A stretch of 64,000 bases of DNA from Streptomyces sp. NRRL B-3428 (GTDB taxonomy: Bacteria; Actinomycetota; Actinomycetes; Streptomycetales; Streptomycetaceae). The stretch lies in assembly GCA_000721375.1 (NCBI GenBank), contig JOGW01000002.1, positions 248,001 to 312,000 of the forward strand, written 5' to 3'. This document shows positions 14,918 to 23,893 of this stretch, piece by piece. The notes beneath the pieces were generated by a model. That model was not told the origin of the DNA, made no database searches, and saw nothing but the letters and a program-made list of their open reading frames with translations. A program made the position numbers and the translations under genes. Every line of letters begins with the position of its first letter. Position 1 is the first letter of the stretch.

Positions 14918-16393
14918 ATGCTGCTCAATGCCCGTATCCCACAAGCCATTTCCGTGAGGACGAAGCAGCTCTCGCTCGCCGTGGTGGCGACAGGAACGCT
15001 GATGATCGTGCTCGACGGCTCGATCGTGACGGTGGCGATGCCGGCCATGCAGAGCGATCTGGGATTCACACCGGCCGGCCTGAGCTGGGTGGTGAACGCG
15101 TATCTGATCGCCTTCGGCTCCCTGCTCCTGCTCGCGGGACGGCTCGGCGATCTGCTCGGCCGCCGCCGGATGTTCCTCTACGGCACCGGGGTCTTCACCG
15201 CCGCCTCGCTGCTCGCCGGTGTGGCCGGCTCCCCCGCGGTCCTCATAGCGGCCCGATTCCTGCAGGGCGTCGGCAGCGCGATGGCCGCGGCGGTGAGCCT
15301 CGGCATCCTCATCACTTTGTTCACCGAAGCACGTGAACGGGCCCGCGCCATCGCGGTGTTCAGCTTCACCGGAGCGGCCGGAGCCTCGATCGGCCAGGTG
15401 GTGGGCGGTATGCTCACCGACGCCCTCACCTGGAACTGGATCTTCTTCATCAACCTCCCGATCGGCCTCGCCTCACTCGTGCTCGCCGCCGCCGTCCTGC
15501 CCCGCGACCGAGGCCTCGGCTTCGCCGCCGGCGCGGACGTCATCGGGGCCCTCCTTGTCACGGCCGGTCTGATGCTCGGCATCTACACGGTCATCGAGGT
15601 GGAGTCGTACGGCTGGGTCTCGGCCCACACCCTCGGCCTCGGCGCCCTGGCCGCGCTGCTTCTCACCGCGTTCGTCGTACGTCAGTCGAAGGCCCGCACC
15701 CCGCTGGTACCGCTGCGGATCTTCCGCTCCCGCCAGGTCACCGGGGCCAATCTCGTCCAGATCCTGATGGTCGCCGCGCTCTTCTCCTTCCAGGTCCTGG
15801 TCGCGCTCTACCTCCAGCGTGTCCGCGGATACGGAGCTGCCGAGACCGGACTCGCGATGCTGCCCGCGGCCGTGGTGATCGGTGCGGTGTCCCTCGGCGT
15901 CTCGGCACGGTTGAACGCACGCTTCGGTGAACGACGGGTGCTGCTGGCCGGGTTGGCGCTCCTGATAGCCATGCTGCTTCTTCTCACCCGCCTGCCCGAG
16001 CGCGCGAACTACGCCGTCGATCTGCTCCCGGTGATGCTGCTCGCGGCCGGCTTCGGCCTCGCGCTCCCGGCACTCACTTCGCTCGGGATGTCAGGGGCGA
16101 GCGAGTCCGACGCGGGCCTGGCTTCCGGGGTCTTCAACACCACCCAGCAGATAGGCATGGCGCTGGGTGTCGCGGTCCTCTCCACGCTCGCGGCCTCCCG
16201 CACCGAATCCCTGCTCGCCGACGGCGCCTCCCAGACTGCTGCCCTGACCGAGGGATACCAGCTCGCGTTCACGATCGGCGCGGGACTGCTCACGGCGGCG
16301 TTCGTGATCGCGTACTTCGTGGTGCGCAAGGCCGCAGGGCCGGCACCGTCCGATTCCCGCACGACGACCCCTCAGGCCCACGTCCTGGTGTGA
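14918..16393 (+). CDS. DHA2-family MFS drug efflux transporter, 491 aa
   Basis: A second EmrB/QacA-type pump with 14 predicted helices. Motif D1 LDGSIVTVAM is in helix 1, motif A GRLGDLLGRRRMF follows helix 2, and FLQGVGSAMAAAVSLGI is the helix 4 motif. The ATG at 14918 is chosen because GGAG at 14908-14911 is ideally placed; the in-frame ATG at 14903 has no such site. It is divergent from the MarR gene, the classic arrangement of a repressor next to its target pump. A PPOX enzyme follows 63 bp downstream on the same strand. Confidence 0.92.
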   Translation: MLLNARIPQAISVRTKQLSLAVVATGTLMIVLDGSIVTVAMPAMQSDLGFTPAGLSWVVNAYLIAFGSLLLLAGRLGDLLGRRRMFLYGTGVFTAASLLAGVAGSPAVLIAARFLQGVGSAMAAAVSLGILITLFTEARERARAIAVFSFTGAAGASIGQVVGGMLTDALTWNWIFFINLPIGLASLVLAAAVLPRDRGLGFAAGADVIGALLVTAGLMLGIYTVIEVESYGWVSAHTLGLGALAALLLTAFVVRQSKARTPLVPLRIFRSRQVTGANLVQILMVAALFSFQVLVALYLQRVRGYGAAETGLAMLPAAVVIGAVSLGVSARLNARFGERRVLLAGLALLIAMLLLLTRLPERANYAVDLLPVMLLAAGFGLALPALTSLGMSGASESDAGLASGVFNTTQQIGMALGVAVLSTLAASRTESLLADGASQTAALTEGYQLAFTIGAGLLTAAFVIAYFVVRKAAGPAPSDSRTTTPQAHVLV

Positions 16394-16456
16394 CGGGCTC
16401 GCCCCGCCCAGCCGACCCCCACTCCCCGATCCGCACCACATACAAGGAGATCAGTC

Positions 16457-16996
16457 ATGACCAGCCAGGCTTCCACCCCCTCTACCCCTTCCGCCCCCTC
16501 CGCCCCCTCCCTCAAGCCCGTCTCCCGTAAGCCCGCCTCCGGCCCGGCGCCCCGCGTCCTCACCGACGGCGAGCTGTCCGAACTCCTCGGCTCGCAGCAG
16601 TTCTCCATCCTCGCGACGGTGCGCCGCACGGGACATCCACACTTGTCCACGGTCCTGCACCACTGGGATCCGGCCGGACGCGTCCTGCGGATCTCGACCA
16701 CGGCCGACCGTCTCAAGGTGCGCCAGATCAAGGCCGATCCGCACGCGGCCCTGCATGTCTCCGGCCCGGGCAACTGGTCCTTCGCGGTCGCCGAGGGCGA
16801 GGCCGAGGTCTCCGAGCCCACGCGGGTCCCGGGCGACGCCGTCGGCCGTGAACTCCTCTCGCTCACCCCGGGGTTCACCGACCCGGCCGACGAACTCGGC
16901 TTTCTGGAGCAGTTGGTGGACGAGCACCGGGTGGTGATACGCCTGCGGGTCTCGCGCCTGTACGGAACGTCCCTGGACATCCCGACAGAGAACTGA
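16457..16996 (+). CDS. F420-dependent-type PPOX class oxidoreductase, 179 aa
   Basis: A split beta-barrel flavin/deazaflavin enzyme of the pyridoxamine-phosphate-oxidase superfamily (TIGR03618-like). The core runs from ELLGSQQFSILATVRRTGHPHLSTVLHHWDPAGRVLRISTT through RLKVRQIKADPHAALHV. Such proteins bind F420 or FMN and reduce xenobiotics or cofactors. The first 30 residues are a Ser/Pro/Ala-rich extension. The Shine-Dalgarno AAGGAG (16443-16448) is excellent. Its position just after a DHA2 pump suggests co-expression in a detoxification unit. It is convergent with the methyltransferase 7 bp downstream. Confidence 0.87.
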   Translation: MTSQASTPSTPSAPSAPSLKPVSRKPASGPAPRVLTDGELSELLGSQQFSILATVRRTGHPHLSTVLHHWDPAGRVLRISTTADRLKVRQIKADPHAALHVSGPGNWSFAVAEGEAEVSEPTRVPGDAVGRELLSLTPGFTDPADELGFLEQLVDEHRVVIRLRVSRLYGTSLDIPTEN

Positions 16997-17003
16997 GGCC
17001 CGC

Positions 17004-17747
17004 TCAGACGCCACGGTCCCGGAACTTTGGGGCCGTGGCATCGGCCGTCGCGTGCGGCTCGTAGTGGGCCGCGACACCCGGCTGGCCCGTGTAGTTGGGA
17101 CCGGCATCCGGATCGGCACCCAGGTATCGGAAGGGGACCGCACAGGAGCGGCCACCTCGCAGGGTGAGCCGATGGTGGCGGGAGGAGTAGGCGAAGCCCG
17201 CCTTCCTCAGCTCCGCAAGCACCGCACGGGAGGCATCCGCGCCGTCCGGCCCTCGCACCGTGGAAGGATCGAAATGCGCGACGAAGAGACCGTCCGAGGT
17301 CAGCCAGCCGGCGATCCGGGTGAGCAGGCCGAGCCGGTCGCCGATGTAGTGCAGCCCATGGACGCAGGTGATGAGGTCGTAGCGGCGGTCGGGAGCCCAG
17401 GTGGCGAGGTCGGCCGTGCGCAGCTCCAGCCCCGCCGGCAGAGGGGACGGGCGCATCGGCCCGACGAGATCGACCCCCGTGAAGGTGCCGCCCTCCACCA
17501 GACCGGCCGCTTCCCGCAGGGCGAGACCTTCCCCGCTGCACAGGTCGAGCCAGGCCGGGGCCGGGCCTCGCGCGGCCAGGAACTCGGCGGGGTCGAAGCC
17601 GAGTTCACGTGCATAGCTGTTCACACCGGAGAGCACCCGCTCACGGTTCATCGTGCTGTTGGCCACGACGCTGTGGCCGGCCAACTGAGCGTCGTACAAC
17701 AGACGGGCGGGCGGCGATGTATCGGGCACCGCCCGATTCTCCGCCAT
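17004..17747 (-). CDS. class I SAM-dependent methyltransferase, 247 aa
   Basis: A Rossmann-fold methyltransferase. Motif I is WLDLCSGEGLALREA, motif II contains FTGVDLVG, motif III FDLITCVHGLHYIGDR-like (here YDLITCVHGLHYIG) and motif IV SDGLFVAHFD. The C-terminal third (YRSSRHHRLTLRGGRSCAVPFRYLGADPDAGPNYTGQ) presumably shapes the substrate site; the substrate is unknown. The ATG at 17747 (MAENRAVPD) is favoured, although a Shine-Dalgarno-like GGGGGAGG lies too far upstream and an alternative upstream start is possible. The gene is divergent from the DUF4291 gene 79 bp away. Confidence 0.8.
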   Translation of the reverse strand: MAENRAVPDTSPPARLLYDAQLAGHSVVANSTMNRERVLSGVNSYARELGFDPAEFLAARGPAPAWLDLCSGEGLALREAAGLVEGGTFTGVDLVGPMRPSPLPAGLELRTADLATWAPDRRYDLITCVHGLHYIGDRLGLLTRIAGWLTSDGLFVAHFDPSTVRGPDGADASRAVLAELRKAGFAYSSRHHRLTLRGGRSCAVPFRYLGADPDAGPNYTGQPGVAAHYEPHATADATAPKFRDRGV

Positions 17748-17826
17748 GGCACCGCCGCCTGGCACCTCCCCCTGCACCCCGTAATTCACTCGCTCCCGAT
17801 CCCCCGTCGACGGCAGTCTGACCGCC

Positions 17827-18423
17827 ATGGAAAGGACCGACCCGTATCGCATCAGAGCCCGCCACACTTCCGAGACCGTCACGGTCTACCAGGCCTACTC
17901 CCCCGCGCTCGGGCTGCCGGCGGCGCGCGACGGGCGCTTCCCGGCCGCCTGGAAGCGGGAGCGGATGACCTGGATCAAGCCCTCGTTCCTCTGGATGATG
18001 TACCGCTGCGGCTGGGGCACCAAGGAGGGCCAGGAGACGGTGCTCGCCGTGGAGATACGGCGGGACGGCTTCGAGTGGGCGCTGCGCCACGCGTGCCTCT
18101 CGCACTACGTGCGCGGGCTGCACACCGACCGGGCCGCCTGGCAGCGGGAGTTGAAGCGCGCGCCGACGCGGGTGCAGTGGGATCCCGAACGCGATCTGCG
18201 ACTACAGCCCTTGGCGTACCGCTCGCTCCAGCTGGGGCTCTCGGGCGAGGCGGCGCGACGCTACGCGGACGAGTGGATCGTCTCGATCACCGACGTCACG
18301 GGGACGGCCCGGGCCGTCCACACCCTCGTGCGCGAGAACGAACTGGACGCCGCCGCCCGGCTGTTGCCCGAGGAGCCGGACTATCCGGCGGGCGACGTGC
18401 TGCTCGCACGTCTGCGGGCCTGA
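17827..18423 (+). CDS. DUF4291 domain-containing protein, 198 aa
   Basis: The sequence from YRIRARHTSETVTVYQAYSPALGLPA through RMTWIKPSFLWMMYRCGWGTKEGQE to VQWDPERDLRLQPLAYRSLQLGLSG matches the DUF4291 family along its full length. The role of the family is unknown; it is cytoplasmic, and the dense Trp and Arg content suggests nucleic-acid or nucleotide binding, which is inference only. There is no obvious Shine-Dalgarno, so translation may be leaderless. An ArsR-type regulator follows 43 bp downstream on the same strand. Confidence 0.85.
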   Translation: MERTDPYRIRARHTSETVTVYQAYSPALGLPAARDGRFPAAWKRERMTWIKPSFLWMMYRCGWGTKEGQETVLAVEIRRDGFEWALRHACLSHYVRGLHTDRAAWQRELKRAPTRVQWDPERDLRLQPLAYRSLQLGLSGEAARRYADEWIVSITDVTGTARAVHTLVRENELDAAARLLPEEPDYPAGDVLLARLRA

Positions 18424-18466
18424 CACTTCGGCGCCCACCGAAACGACCCACGGGCACAATCGCCGT

Positions 18467-19246
18467 ATGACCCCCGCCCCGGCCTCCGCCCCGATCCCCG
18501 ACCCCGACCTGGCCTCGCCGGCCGCCCCCGACCTCATCTCCGCCCCGGACCTGGCCTCGCTGGCCGCCCTCCTGGCCGACCGCACCCGCGCCACCATGTG
18601 CCTCGCGCTGCTCGACGGACGGGCGTGGACCGCGACGGAATTGGCGCGGCACGCGGGAGTCGCCCGGTCCACGGCCACACCGCATCTGCATCAGCTCGTC
18701 GCGGGCGGGCTGCTGGAGGAGGCGCGGCAGGGCAGGCATCGCTATGTGCGGCTGTCGGGGCCTGCGACGGCCGAGATGATCGAGTCGCTCGCCGCGTACG
18801 CACCGCTGCGGACGACTCCGGTGCGTTCGCTGCGCGATGCCAACCGTCGCCGCGCCCTCGCCCACGCCCGCTCGTGCTACGACCATCTCGCGGGTACGGT
18901 CGCCGTCGCGATCACCGACGCCATGACCGAACGGGCGCTGCTCGCCTGGGACTACGGCCCCTCGCTCTCCGAGGACGGCAAGGCCTGGCTGCGCGACATG
19001 GGCATCGACGACCACCGCCCGCTCGGCTCCTGCCGCGCCCATATCCGTAGCTGCCTGGACTGGACGGAACGCCGCCCGCATCTCGCGGGAGCGGTGGGCG
19101 CCGCACTGTTCCAGCGGGCGCTGGACGCGCAGTGGGTGACACGACGCGGCACGACCCGCGCCGTCGAACTGACCGACGCGGGCCGTGCCGTGTTCCGTGA
19201 CCGACTGGGGCTCACCGACGAGGTGTTGACCCCGCCGGAAGGATGA
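18467..19246 (+). CDS. ArsR-type winged-helix transcriptional regulator, 259 aa
   Basis: Residues about 25-100 form a winged helix: LASLAALLADRTRATMCLALLDGRAWTATELARHAGVARSTATPHLHQLVAGGLLEEARQGRHRYVRL. The HTH is centred on TELARHAGVARSTATPHLHQL. The C-terminal 150 residues (helical, with the conserved-looking ARSCYDHLAGTVAVAITDAM) form a sensing or dimerisation domain seen in longer Streptomyces ArsR proteins. No cysteine metal site like that of classical ArsR is present. The N-terminal 25 residues are low complexity. It is convergent with the oxidoreductase 32 bp away. Confidence 0.85.
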   Translation: MTPAPASAPIPDPDLASPAAPDLISAPDLASLAALLADRTRATMCLALLDGRAWTATELARHAGVARSTATPHLHQLVAGGLLEEARQGRHRYVRLSGPATAEMIESLAAYAPLRTTPVRSLRDANRRRALAHARSCYDHLAGTVAVAITDAMTERALLAWDYGPSLSEDGKAWLRDMGIDDHRPLGSCRAHIRSCLDWTERRPHLAGAVGAALFQRALDAQWVTRRGTTRAVELTDAGRAVFRDRLGLTDEVLTPPEG

Positions 19247-19278
19247 GCGCGCGCCGACACCGCGGCAAGGATGAACGC

Positions 19279-20202
19279 TCAGACCGTGAGGACGATCTTT
19301 CCGCGCGTACGCCCCTCCTGGCTCAGCCGCCAGGCCTCGGCCGCCTCTGCGAGCGGGAACGCCTTGTCCACGTGGACGGCGAGCTTGCCCGCGTCCGCGA
19401 GCTGCCCGAGCGCCGTGAGGTCCTCGGCCGACGGACGCACCCACACGTAGTGACCACCGGCCCCGAGCGCGGCCTCTCCATCCGCGATCGACGCGATCCG
19501 GTCCCCCTGCTTCACCAGCGGCAGCGACTGCGCGACCGCACCCTCGCCCACGAAGTCGAGCACGGCGTCGACTCCCGCGGGCGCCAACTCCCGTACGCGA
19601 TCGGCCAGTCCTTCGCCGTACGTGACCGGCTCGGCGCCCAGCTCCCGCAGATACGCGTGGTTGCGCTCACTCGCCGTACCGATGACACGCGCGCCCAGCG
19701 CGACCGCGATCTGCACTCCGAGCGAGCCGACACCACCGGCCGCCGCGTGGATCAGCACGGTGTCGCCCTTGTCCAGACCGACCCGCCTGAGCGCCTGATA
19801 CGCGGTGAGCCCGGCCAGCGGCACCCCGGCCGCCTCCTCCCAGCTCAGCGACGCGGGCTTCTTGGCGAGGGTGCGTACGGGGGCGGAGACCAGCTCCGCG
19901 TAGGTGCCGTTCTGCGCCCAGTCCTTGCGTACGTAACCGAACACCTCGTCGCCGACGGCGAACTCCGTGGCGTCGAGGCCGACCTTCTCCACGACACCGG
20001 CCACGTCCCAGCCGGAGATCAGCGGGAAGCGGATCTCCATGATCGGGTCGAGATAGCCGGCGGCGAGCTTCCAGTCGACCGGGTTCACTCCGGCCGCCTT
20101 CACGCGGATCAGCACCTCACCGGGTGCGACCTTGGGTTCGGGCAGGTCGACGAGACGCAGGTCGTCGGGGGATCCGTACTTTTCGAGTGCAATGGCCTTC
20201 AT
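19279..20202 (-). CDS. NADP-dependent zinc-type quinone oxidoreductase (MDR superfamily), 307 aa
   Basis: A medium-chain dehydrogenase/reductase of the quinone reductase type that lacks zinc ligands. It has the N-terminal GroES-like fold MKAIALEKYGSPDDLRLVDLPEP with GVNPVDWK, the nucleotide-binding Rossmann motif HAAAGGVGSLGVQIAVALGARVIGTAS, and the C-terminal GKIVLTV end. It is probably a cytosolic NADPH reductase of quinones or enones. The ATG at 20202 fits the family start; the GGAG site is 14 bp upstream, somewhat far. Divergent from RidA. Confidence 0.9.
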   Translation of the reverse strand: MKAIALEKYGSPDDLRLVDLPEPKVAPGEVLIRVKAAGVNPVDWKLAAGYLDPIMEIRFPLISGWDVAGVVEKVGLDATEFAVGDEVFGYVRKDWAQNGTYAELVSAPVRTLAKKPASLSWEEAAGVPLAGLTAYQALRRVGLDKGDTVLIHAAAGGVGSLGVQIAVALGARVIGTASERNHAYLRELGAEPVTYGEGLADRVRELAPAGVDAVLDFVGEGAVAQSLPLVKQGDRIASIADGEAALGAGGHYVWVRPSAEDLTALGQLADAGKLAVHVDKAFPLAEAAEAWRLSQEGRTRGKIVLTV

Positions 20203-20368
20203 AACTGTGGGCAACTCCGTGTGAGTGCGGATCATTCCTTGCGGGTGCGGGCCGCAAATCCAGGTGCGGCGGCCGCACCCTGACATGAGGATGGGTTCGG
20301 CCGTCCGTGTCCAGGATCCGCATACTGCGCGCGCACGGCCACTCGGCACGCATCCCCCGGAGGTCGCC

Positions 20369-20782
20369 ATCATTCAGCGCAGCATCGCCGCCGCAGGTCT
20401 GCTGAAGCCGCCCACGTACTCGCATGCGTCGATCGTCGAGGCCGGTGCGCGGCTCGCGTTCCTGGCCGGTTCGGTCCCGCTGGACGCGGACGGAACCCTG
20501 GTCGGCGCAGGTGATCCGGTCCGCCAGACCGAGCAGGTCCTGGCCAACCTGGAGACCCAGCTGCGGGTCATCGGCAGCGACCTGTCCCAGGTCGTCTACA
20601 CGGATGTGTACGTGGTGAGCACCGACCCGGCCGTGCTGGCACAGGTGTGGCGGGTGGTCGAGGCCTCGGGCCTGAGCACCGCCGAGAACGGCCCGCACTC
20701 CTCGACCCTGCTCGGCGTGGCCTGCCTCGGCTACCCGGGCCAGCTGGTCGAGATCACGGCGACGGCCGTGGTCCCCGAATGA
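20369..20782 (+). CDS. RidA family protein (2-iminobutanoate/2-iminopropanoate deaminase-like), about 137 aa, possible non-AUG start
   Basis: A RidA/YjgF/YER057c fold: TYSHASIVEAGARLAFLAGSVPLDADGTLVG, then VRQTEQVLANLETQLRVIGSDLSQVVYTDVYVV, PHSSTLLGVACLGYPGQLVEITATAVV. It detoxifies reactive enamines/imines in the cytoplasm; the conserved catalytic Arg near the end (usually in xARxxV/xVE) is not in the canonical form here. A strong GGAGG (20359-20363) is followed by ATC (20369) and ATT (20372) but no ATG/GTG/TTG at usable spacing; the nearest in-frame ATG is 20285, with no Shine-Dalgarno. The stop overlaps the next gene by ATGA. Confidence 0.82.
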   Translation: MIQRSIAAAGLLKPPTYSHASIVEAGARLAFLAGSVPLDADGTLVGAGDPVRQTEQVLANLETQLRVIGSDLSQVVYTDVYVVSTDPAVLAQVWRVVEASGLSTAENGPHSSTLLGVACLGYPGQLVEITATAVVPE

Positions 20783-21261
20783 CGGAGCCACGTGGAGTGA
20801 CGGAGCTGCGCCGAGCCGTGGCCCAGGACGCCACCGCCCTCGCCGAGCTGTGGCTGCGCTCCTACACGGCCGCGCTGCCGGGCGTACGGCGGGCGCACAC
20901 GGACGACGAGGTACGGGACTGGTTCCGCCATGTCGTCGTACCTCTGCACGAGACCTGGCTGGCCTCGGCGCAGGGTGCGCCGGTGGGTCTGCTCGTCCTC
21001 GACGGCTGCGAGCTCGACCAGCTGTATCTCGCGCCCGAGTGGCGCGGTCGCGGCCTGGGCGATCGCCTCCTGACGCACGCCAAGTCCCGCCGCCCGGACG
21101 GTCTTTCGCTGTGGACCTTCCAGGTCAACGCCCCGGCGATCCGCTTCTACGCACGCCATGGCTTCGTGGTGGCCGAGCGGACGGACGGCTCACGCAATGA
21201 GGAGCGGGAGCCGGACGTCCGCATGGCATGGACACCATCCCCGGCACCCCACCCGGTCTGA
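20779..21261 (+). CDS. GNAT family N-acetyltransferase, 160 aa
   Basis: A GCN5-related acetyltransferase. The acetyl-CoA binding motif A is LDQLYLAPEWRGRGLGDRLLTHAK (Q/RxxGxG/A form in RGRGLG), preceded by GAPVGLLVLDG; motif B is LSLWTFQVNAPAIRFYARHGFVVAERT. It acetylates an unknown small molecule or protein in the cytoplasm. The ATG at 20779 overlaps the RidA stop (ATGA), giving translational coupling. Convergent with the proline iminopeptidase 7 bp downstream. Confidence 0.9.
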   Translation: MTEPRGVTELRRAVAQDATALAELWLRSYTAALPGVRRAHTDDEVRDWFRHVVVPLHETWLASAQGAPVGLLVLDGCELDQLYLAPEWRGRGLGDRLLTHAKSRRPDGLSLWTFQVNAPAIRFYARHGFVVAERTDGSRNEEREPDVRMAWTPSPAPHPV

Positions 21262-21268
21262 CCTCAGA

Positions 21269-22225
21269 TCACGCCTCCCCCGCCTCCCGCCGGCCCGCCA
21301 CGAACCGGTCCGTGGCCGCCACCAGCAGATCCGCCGAGCCCGACGCGTCATGGCCCACCTCGTCCACCAGGGTGAGCTCCGCGTCCGGCCAGGCGGCCGC
21401 CAGGCGCCACGGTGTGCCGACCAGGTTGCCGAAATCGAGGCCGCCCTGGATCACTGCGCCCGGGATGCCCTTGAGGGCGTCGGCCTCACGCAGGATCACC
21501 CCGTCATCGCCCAGGAAGTGCCCCTGGCTCCAGTAGTGCGTGACGATCCGCGCGAAGGCCATCCGGAAGTCCGGGTCCTCATAACGCGGGATCGAACGCG
21601 GCGGTGCCGGAATAGCCGCCGTCTCCCAGTCGCACCACGCCCGCGCGGCCCGCTCCCGTACGGCGGGATCGTCGGAGGCGAGAAGCTTCGCGTACCCGGT
21701 GGCCGGATCGGGGTCCGGGACACCGTCCATGAACTCCTGCCACGCCTCCGGGAAGATCCGCCCGAGCCCCCGCGTCATCACGTCCACCTCTGCCTGCGAC
21801 CCCGTGGCCAGGCAGGTCAGCACCATCTCCGTCACCCGCGAGGGATACAGCTCGGCATAGCGCAGCCCGAGCACCGAACCCCAGGACGCACCCCACACCA
21901 GCCACCGCTCGATCCCCAAGTGCTCACGCAGGAGCTCGAGATCGGCGATCAGATGTGCTGTCGTGTTCACCGAGAGGTCGGTCGAAGGCTCGCTCGCATG
22001 CGGCGTCGAGCGTCCGCAGCCGCGCTGGTCGAGCAGGACGATGCGGTACGCGGCGGGGTCGAAGTAGCGCCGATAGCCCGGCGTGACACCCGAACCGGGC
22101 CCGCCGTGCAGCACCACCGCCGGCTTGCCCGCGGGGTTTCCGCAGGTCTCCCAGTAGATCTCGTTGCCGTCGCCGACATCGAGCATGCCGTGTTCGTAAG
22201 GTTCGATCTCCGGATACAGGCCCAT
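21269..22225 (-). CDS. pip: proline iminopeptidase (prolyl aminopeptidase), 318 aa
   Basis: An alpha/beta hydrolase of peptidase family S33 that releases N-terminal proline from peptides. It has the oxyanion motif HGGPGSG, the LLDQRGCGRSTPHAS segment specific to the family, the nucleophile elbow WGASWGS with Ser115, a helical cap (residues about 150-240) and a C-terminal DEVGHDA His. No signal peptide, so intracellular. The ATG at 22225 is chosen; GTG at 22234 is also in frame. Neither has a clear Shine-Dalgarno. Alone on its strand; convergent with GNAT. Confidence 0.93.
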   Translation of the reverse strand: MGLYPEIEPYEHGMLDVGDGNEIYWETCGNPAGKPAVVLHGGPGSGVTPGYRRYFDPAAYRIVLLDQRGCGRSTPHASEPSTDLSVNTTAHLIADLELLREHLGIERWLVWGASWGSVLGLRYAELYPSRVTEMVLTCLATGSQAEVDVMTRGLGRIFPEAWQEFMDGVPDPDPATGYAKLLASDDPAVRERAARAWCDWETAAIPAPPRSIPRYEDPDFRMAFARIVTHYWSQGHFLGDDGVILREADALKGIPGAVIQGGLDFGNLVGTPWRLAAAWPDAELTLVDEVGHDASGSADLLVAATDRFVAGRREAGEA

Positions 22226-22423
22226 GCCCGGCACCGTATCCGAGGGTTTTCCACAGCCGCCGCCTGATTTCCGGCGTACGCGGGCCGAAAGTCCCGGAGT
22301 CCGGCGACCAACGACGCCCCTTTCTTACACATCCCTCATCTGACGCTTATCTCGGGCCAACAGCCAGAAATACCGGGCCAACCCACCGAACCACCGAAAA
22401 GCACAAGAGCAGGGTGTCGAACG

Positions 22424-23893
22424 ATGACAGTCACGGAACAGGGCGCCGCACCACTCGGCAGCGGCCGCGGCAGCGGTGACATCACCACGCAGATGCGGGA
22501 GTTGGTGGAGCTGGTCGGGGGCGCCGGCAACGTCGCCACCGTCAGCCACTGTCTGACCCGGCTGCGCTTCGTCCTGAACGACCCGTCGCTGCCCGACACC
22601 CGGAGGATCGGCCAACTGCCCGCCGTCAAGGGCTCGTTCGCGCAGGCCGGGCAGTTCCAGGTGGTCATCGGCAGCGAGGTCGAGGAGTTCCACAAGGAGC
22701 TCACCGCACTGCTGGGCGCCGAGTCAGCCGGCTCCAAGGAGGCGGCCAAGAAGGCGGCCCGGGCCAACATGGCCTGGTGGGAGCGCGGCATCTCGCATCT
22801 CGCCGAGATCTTCGTGCCGCTGCTCTTCGCGATCATCACCGGCGGTCTGATCCTGGGCGCCCGCAATGTCATCGGCGACATCAAGTTCGGCGACCAGACG
22901 CTCGCCGAGAGCAGCCAGTTCTGGAAGGGCACCTACGACTTCCTGTGGCTGCTCGGTGAGGCGATCTTCCACTTCCTGCCCGTCGGCGTCTGCTGGGCCA
23001 CGGTCAAGAAGATGGGCGGCACGGAGATCCTGGGCATCGTCCTCGGCATCACCCTCGTCTCGCCGCAACTGATGAACGCGTACGCGATCGGCCAGGACAC
23101 CCCCAAGGTCTGGGACTTCGGCTTCGCCGAGATCCCGATGGTGGGCTACCAGGCGCAGGTCATCCCGGCCGTGCTCGCCGGTCTCACCCTCGCGTTCATC
23201 GAGCTCAGGCTGAAGAAGATCGTGCCGAACGCGCTCTACCAGGTGGTCGTCCCGTTCGTCGCGCTGGTGACCACCGTGCTGCTCGCCCATGTCGTACTCG
23301 GCCCGCTCGGCCGTGAGCTCGGCGATCTGGTCGGCAACGGCGCGAAGGCCATGCTGACCGGCGGTTTCGCCCCCGTGGGCGCGGTGATCTTCGGCTTCTT
23401 CTACGCACCGCTGGTCATCACCGGTATCCACCACACCACCAACGCGGTCGACCTCCAGCTGATGCAGGACATCGGCGGCACCCCGATCTGGCCGCTGATC
23501 GCGCTCTCCAACATCGCCCAGGCCTCGGCCGTGGTCGGCATGATCCTCGTCGCCAAGCGCGGCAAGATCCGCGATCTGGCCGTCCCCGCCGCCGTCTCCG
23601 GCTACCTCGGGGTCACCGAGCCGGCGATGTACGGAGTGAACCTGCGCTTCAAGTACCCGATGCTCGCCGCCATGATCGGATCCGCGTGCGCCGCTCTGAT
23701 CTGCGGGATCGCGGGAGTGATGGCCAACGGCATCGGTGTGGGAGGCCTGCCCGGCATCCTCTCGATCAAGCCCGAGTACTGGGCCGTGTACTCCCTCGCG
23801 ATGGCCGTCGCGATCGCCGTACCCCTCGCCCTCGTGATCGTCTTCTCGCGCCGCGCCACCGCCCGCGAGGCCCTCGCGGAGGCCGCCGCATGA
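22424..23893 (+). CDS. treB: PTS trehalose-type transporter subunit EIIBC, 489 aa
   Basis: A phosphotransferase permease of the glucose/sucrose/trehalose superfamily. The N-terminal EIIB domain (residues about 20-100) has the phosphorylated Cys43 in SHCLTRLRF. The EIIC domain (about 115-480) has ten or so helices with PTS-typical GIHHTTNAVDLQLMQDIGGTPIWPL and YLGVTEPAMYGVNLRFKYP. No EIIA domain is fused, so a separate EIIA must phosphorylate it. It takes up and phosphorylates trehalose, judged from its partner treC, whose start overlaps the stop by ATGA. No regulator gene is adjacent. The upstream 190 bp contains the promoter. Confidence 0.9.
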   Translation: MTVTEQGAAPLGSGRGSGDITTQMRELVELVGGAGNVATVSHCLTRLRFVLNDPSLPDTRRIGQLPAVKGSFAQAGQFQVVIGSEVEEFHKELTALLGAESAGSKEAAKKAARANMAWWERGISHLAEIFVPLLFAIITGGLILGARNVIGDIKFGDQTLAESSQFWKGTYDFLWLLGEAIFHFLPVGVCWATVKKMGGTEILGIVLGITLVSPQLMNAYAIGQDTPKVWDFGFAEIPMVGYQAQVIPAVLAGLTLAFIELRLKKIVPNALYQVVVPFVALVTTVLLAHVVLGPLGRELGDLVGNGAKAMLTGGFAPVGAVIFGFFYAPLVITGIHHTTNAVDLQLMQDIGGTPIWPLIALSNIAQASAVVGMILVAKRGKIRDLAVPAAVSGYLGVTEPAMYGVNLRFKYPMLAAMIGSACAALICGIAGVMANGIGVGGLPGILSIKPEYWAVYSLAMAVAIAVPLALVIVFSRRATAREALAEAAA

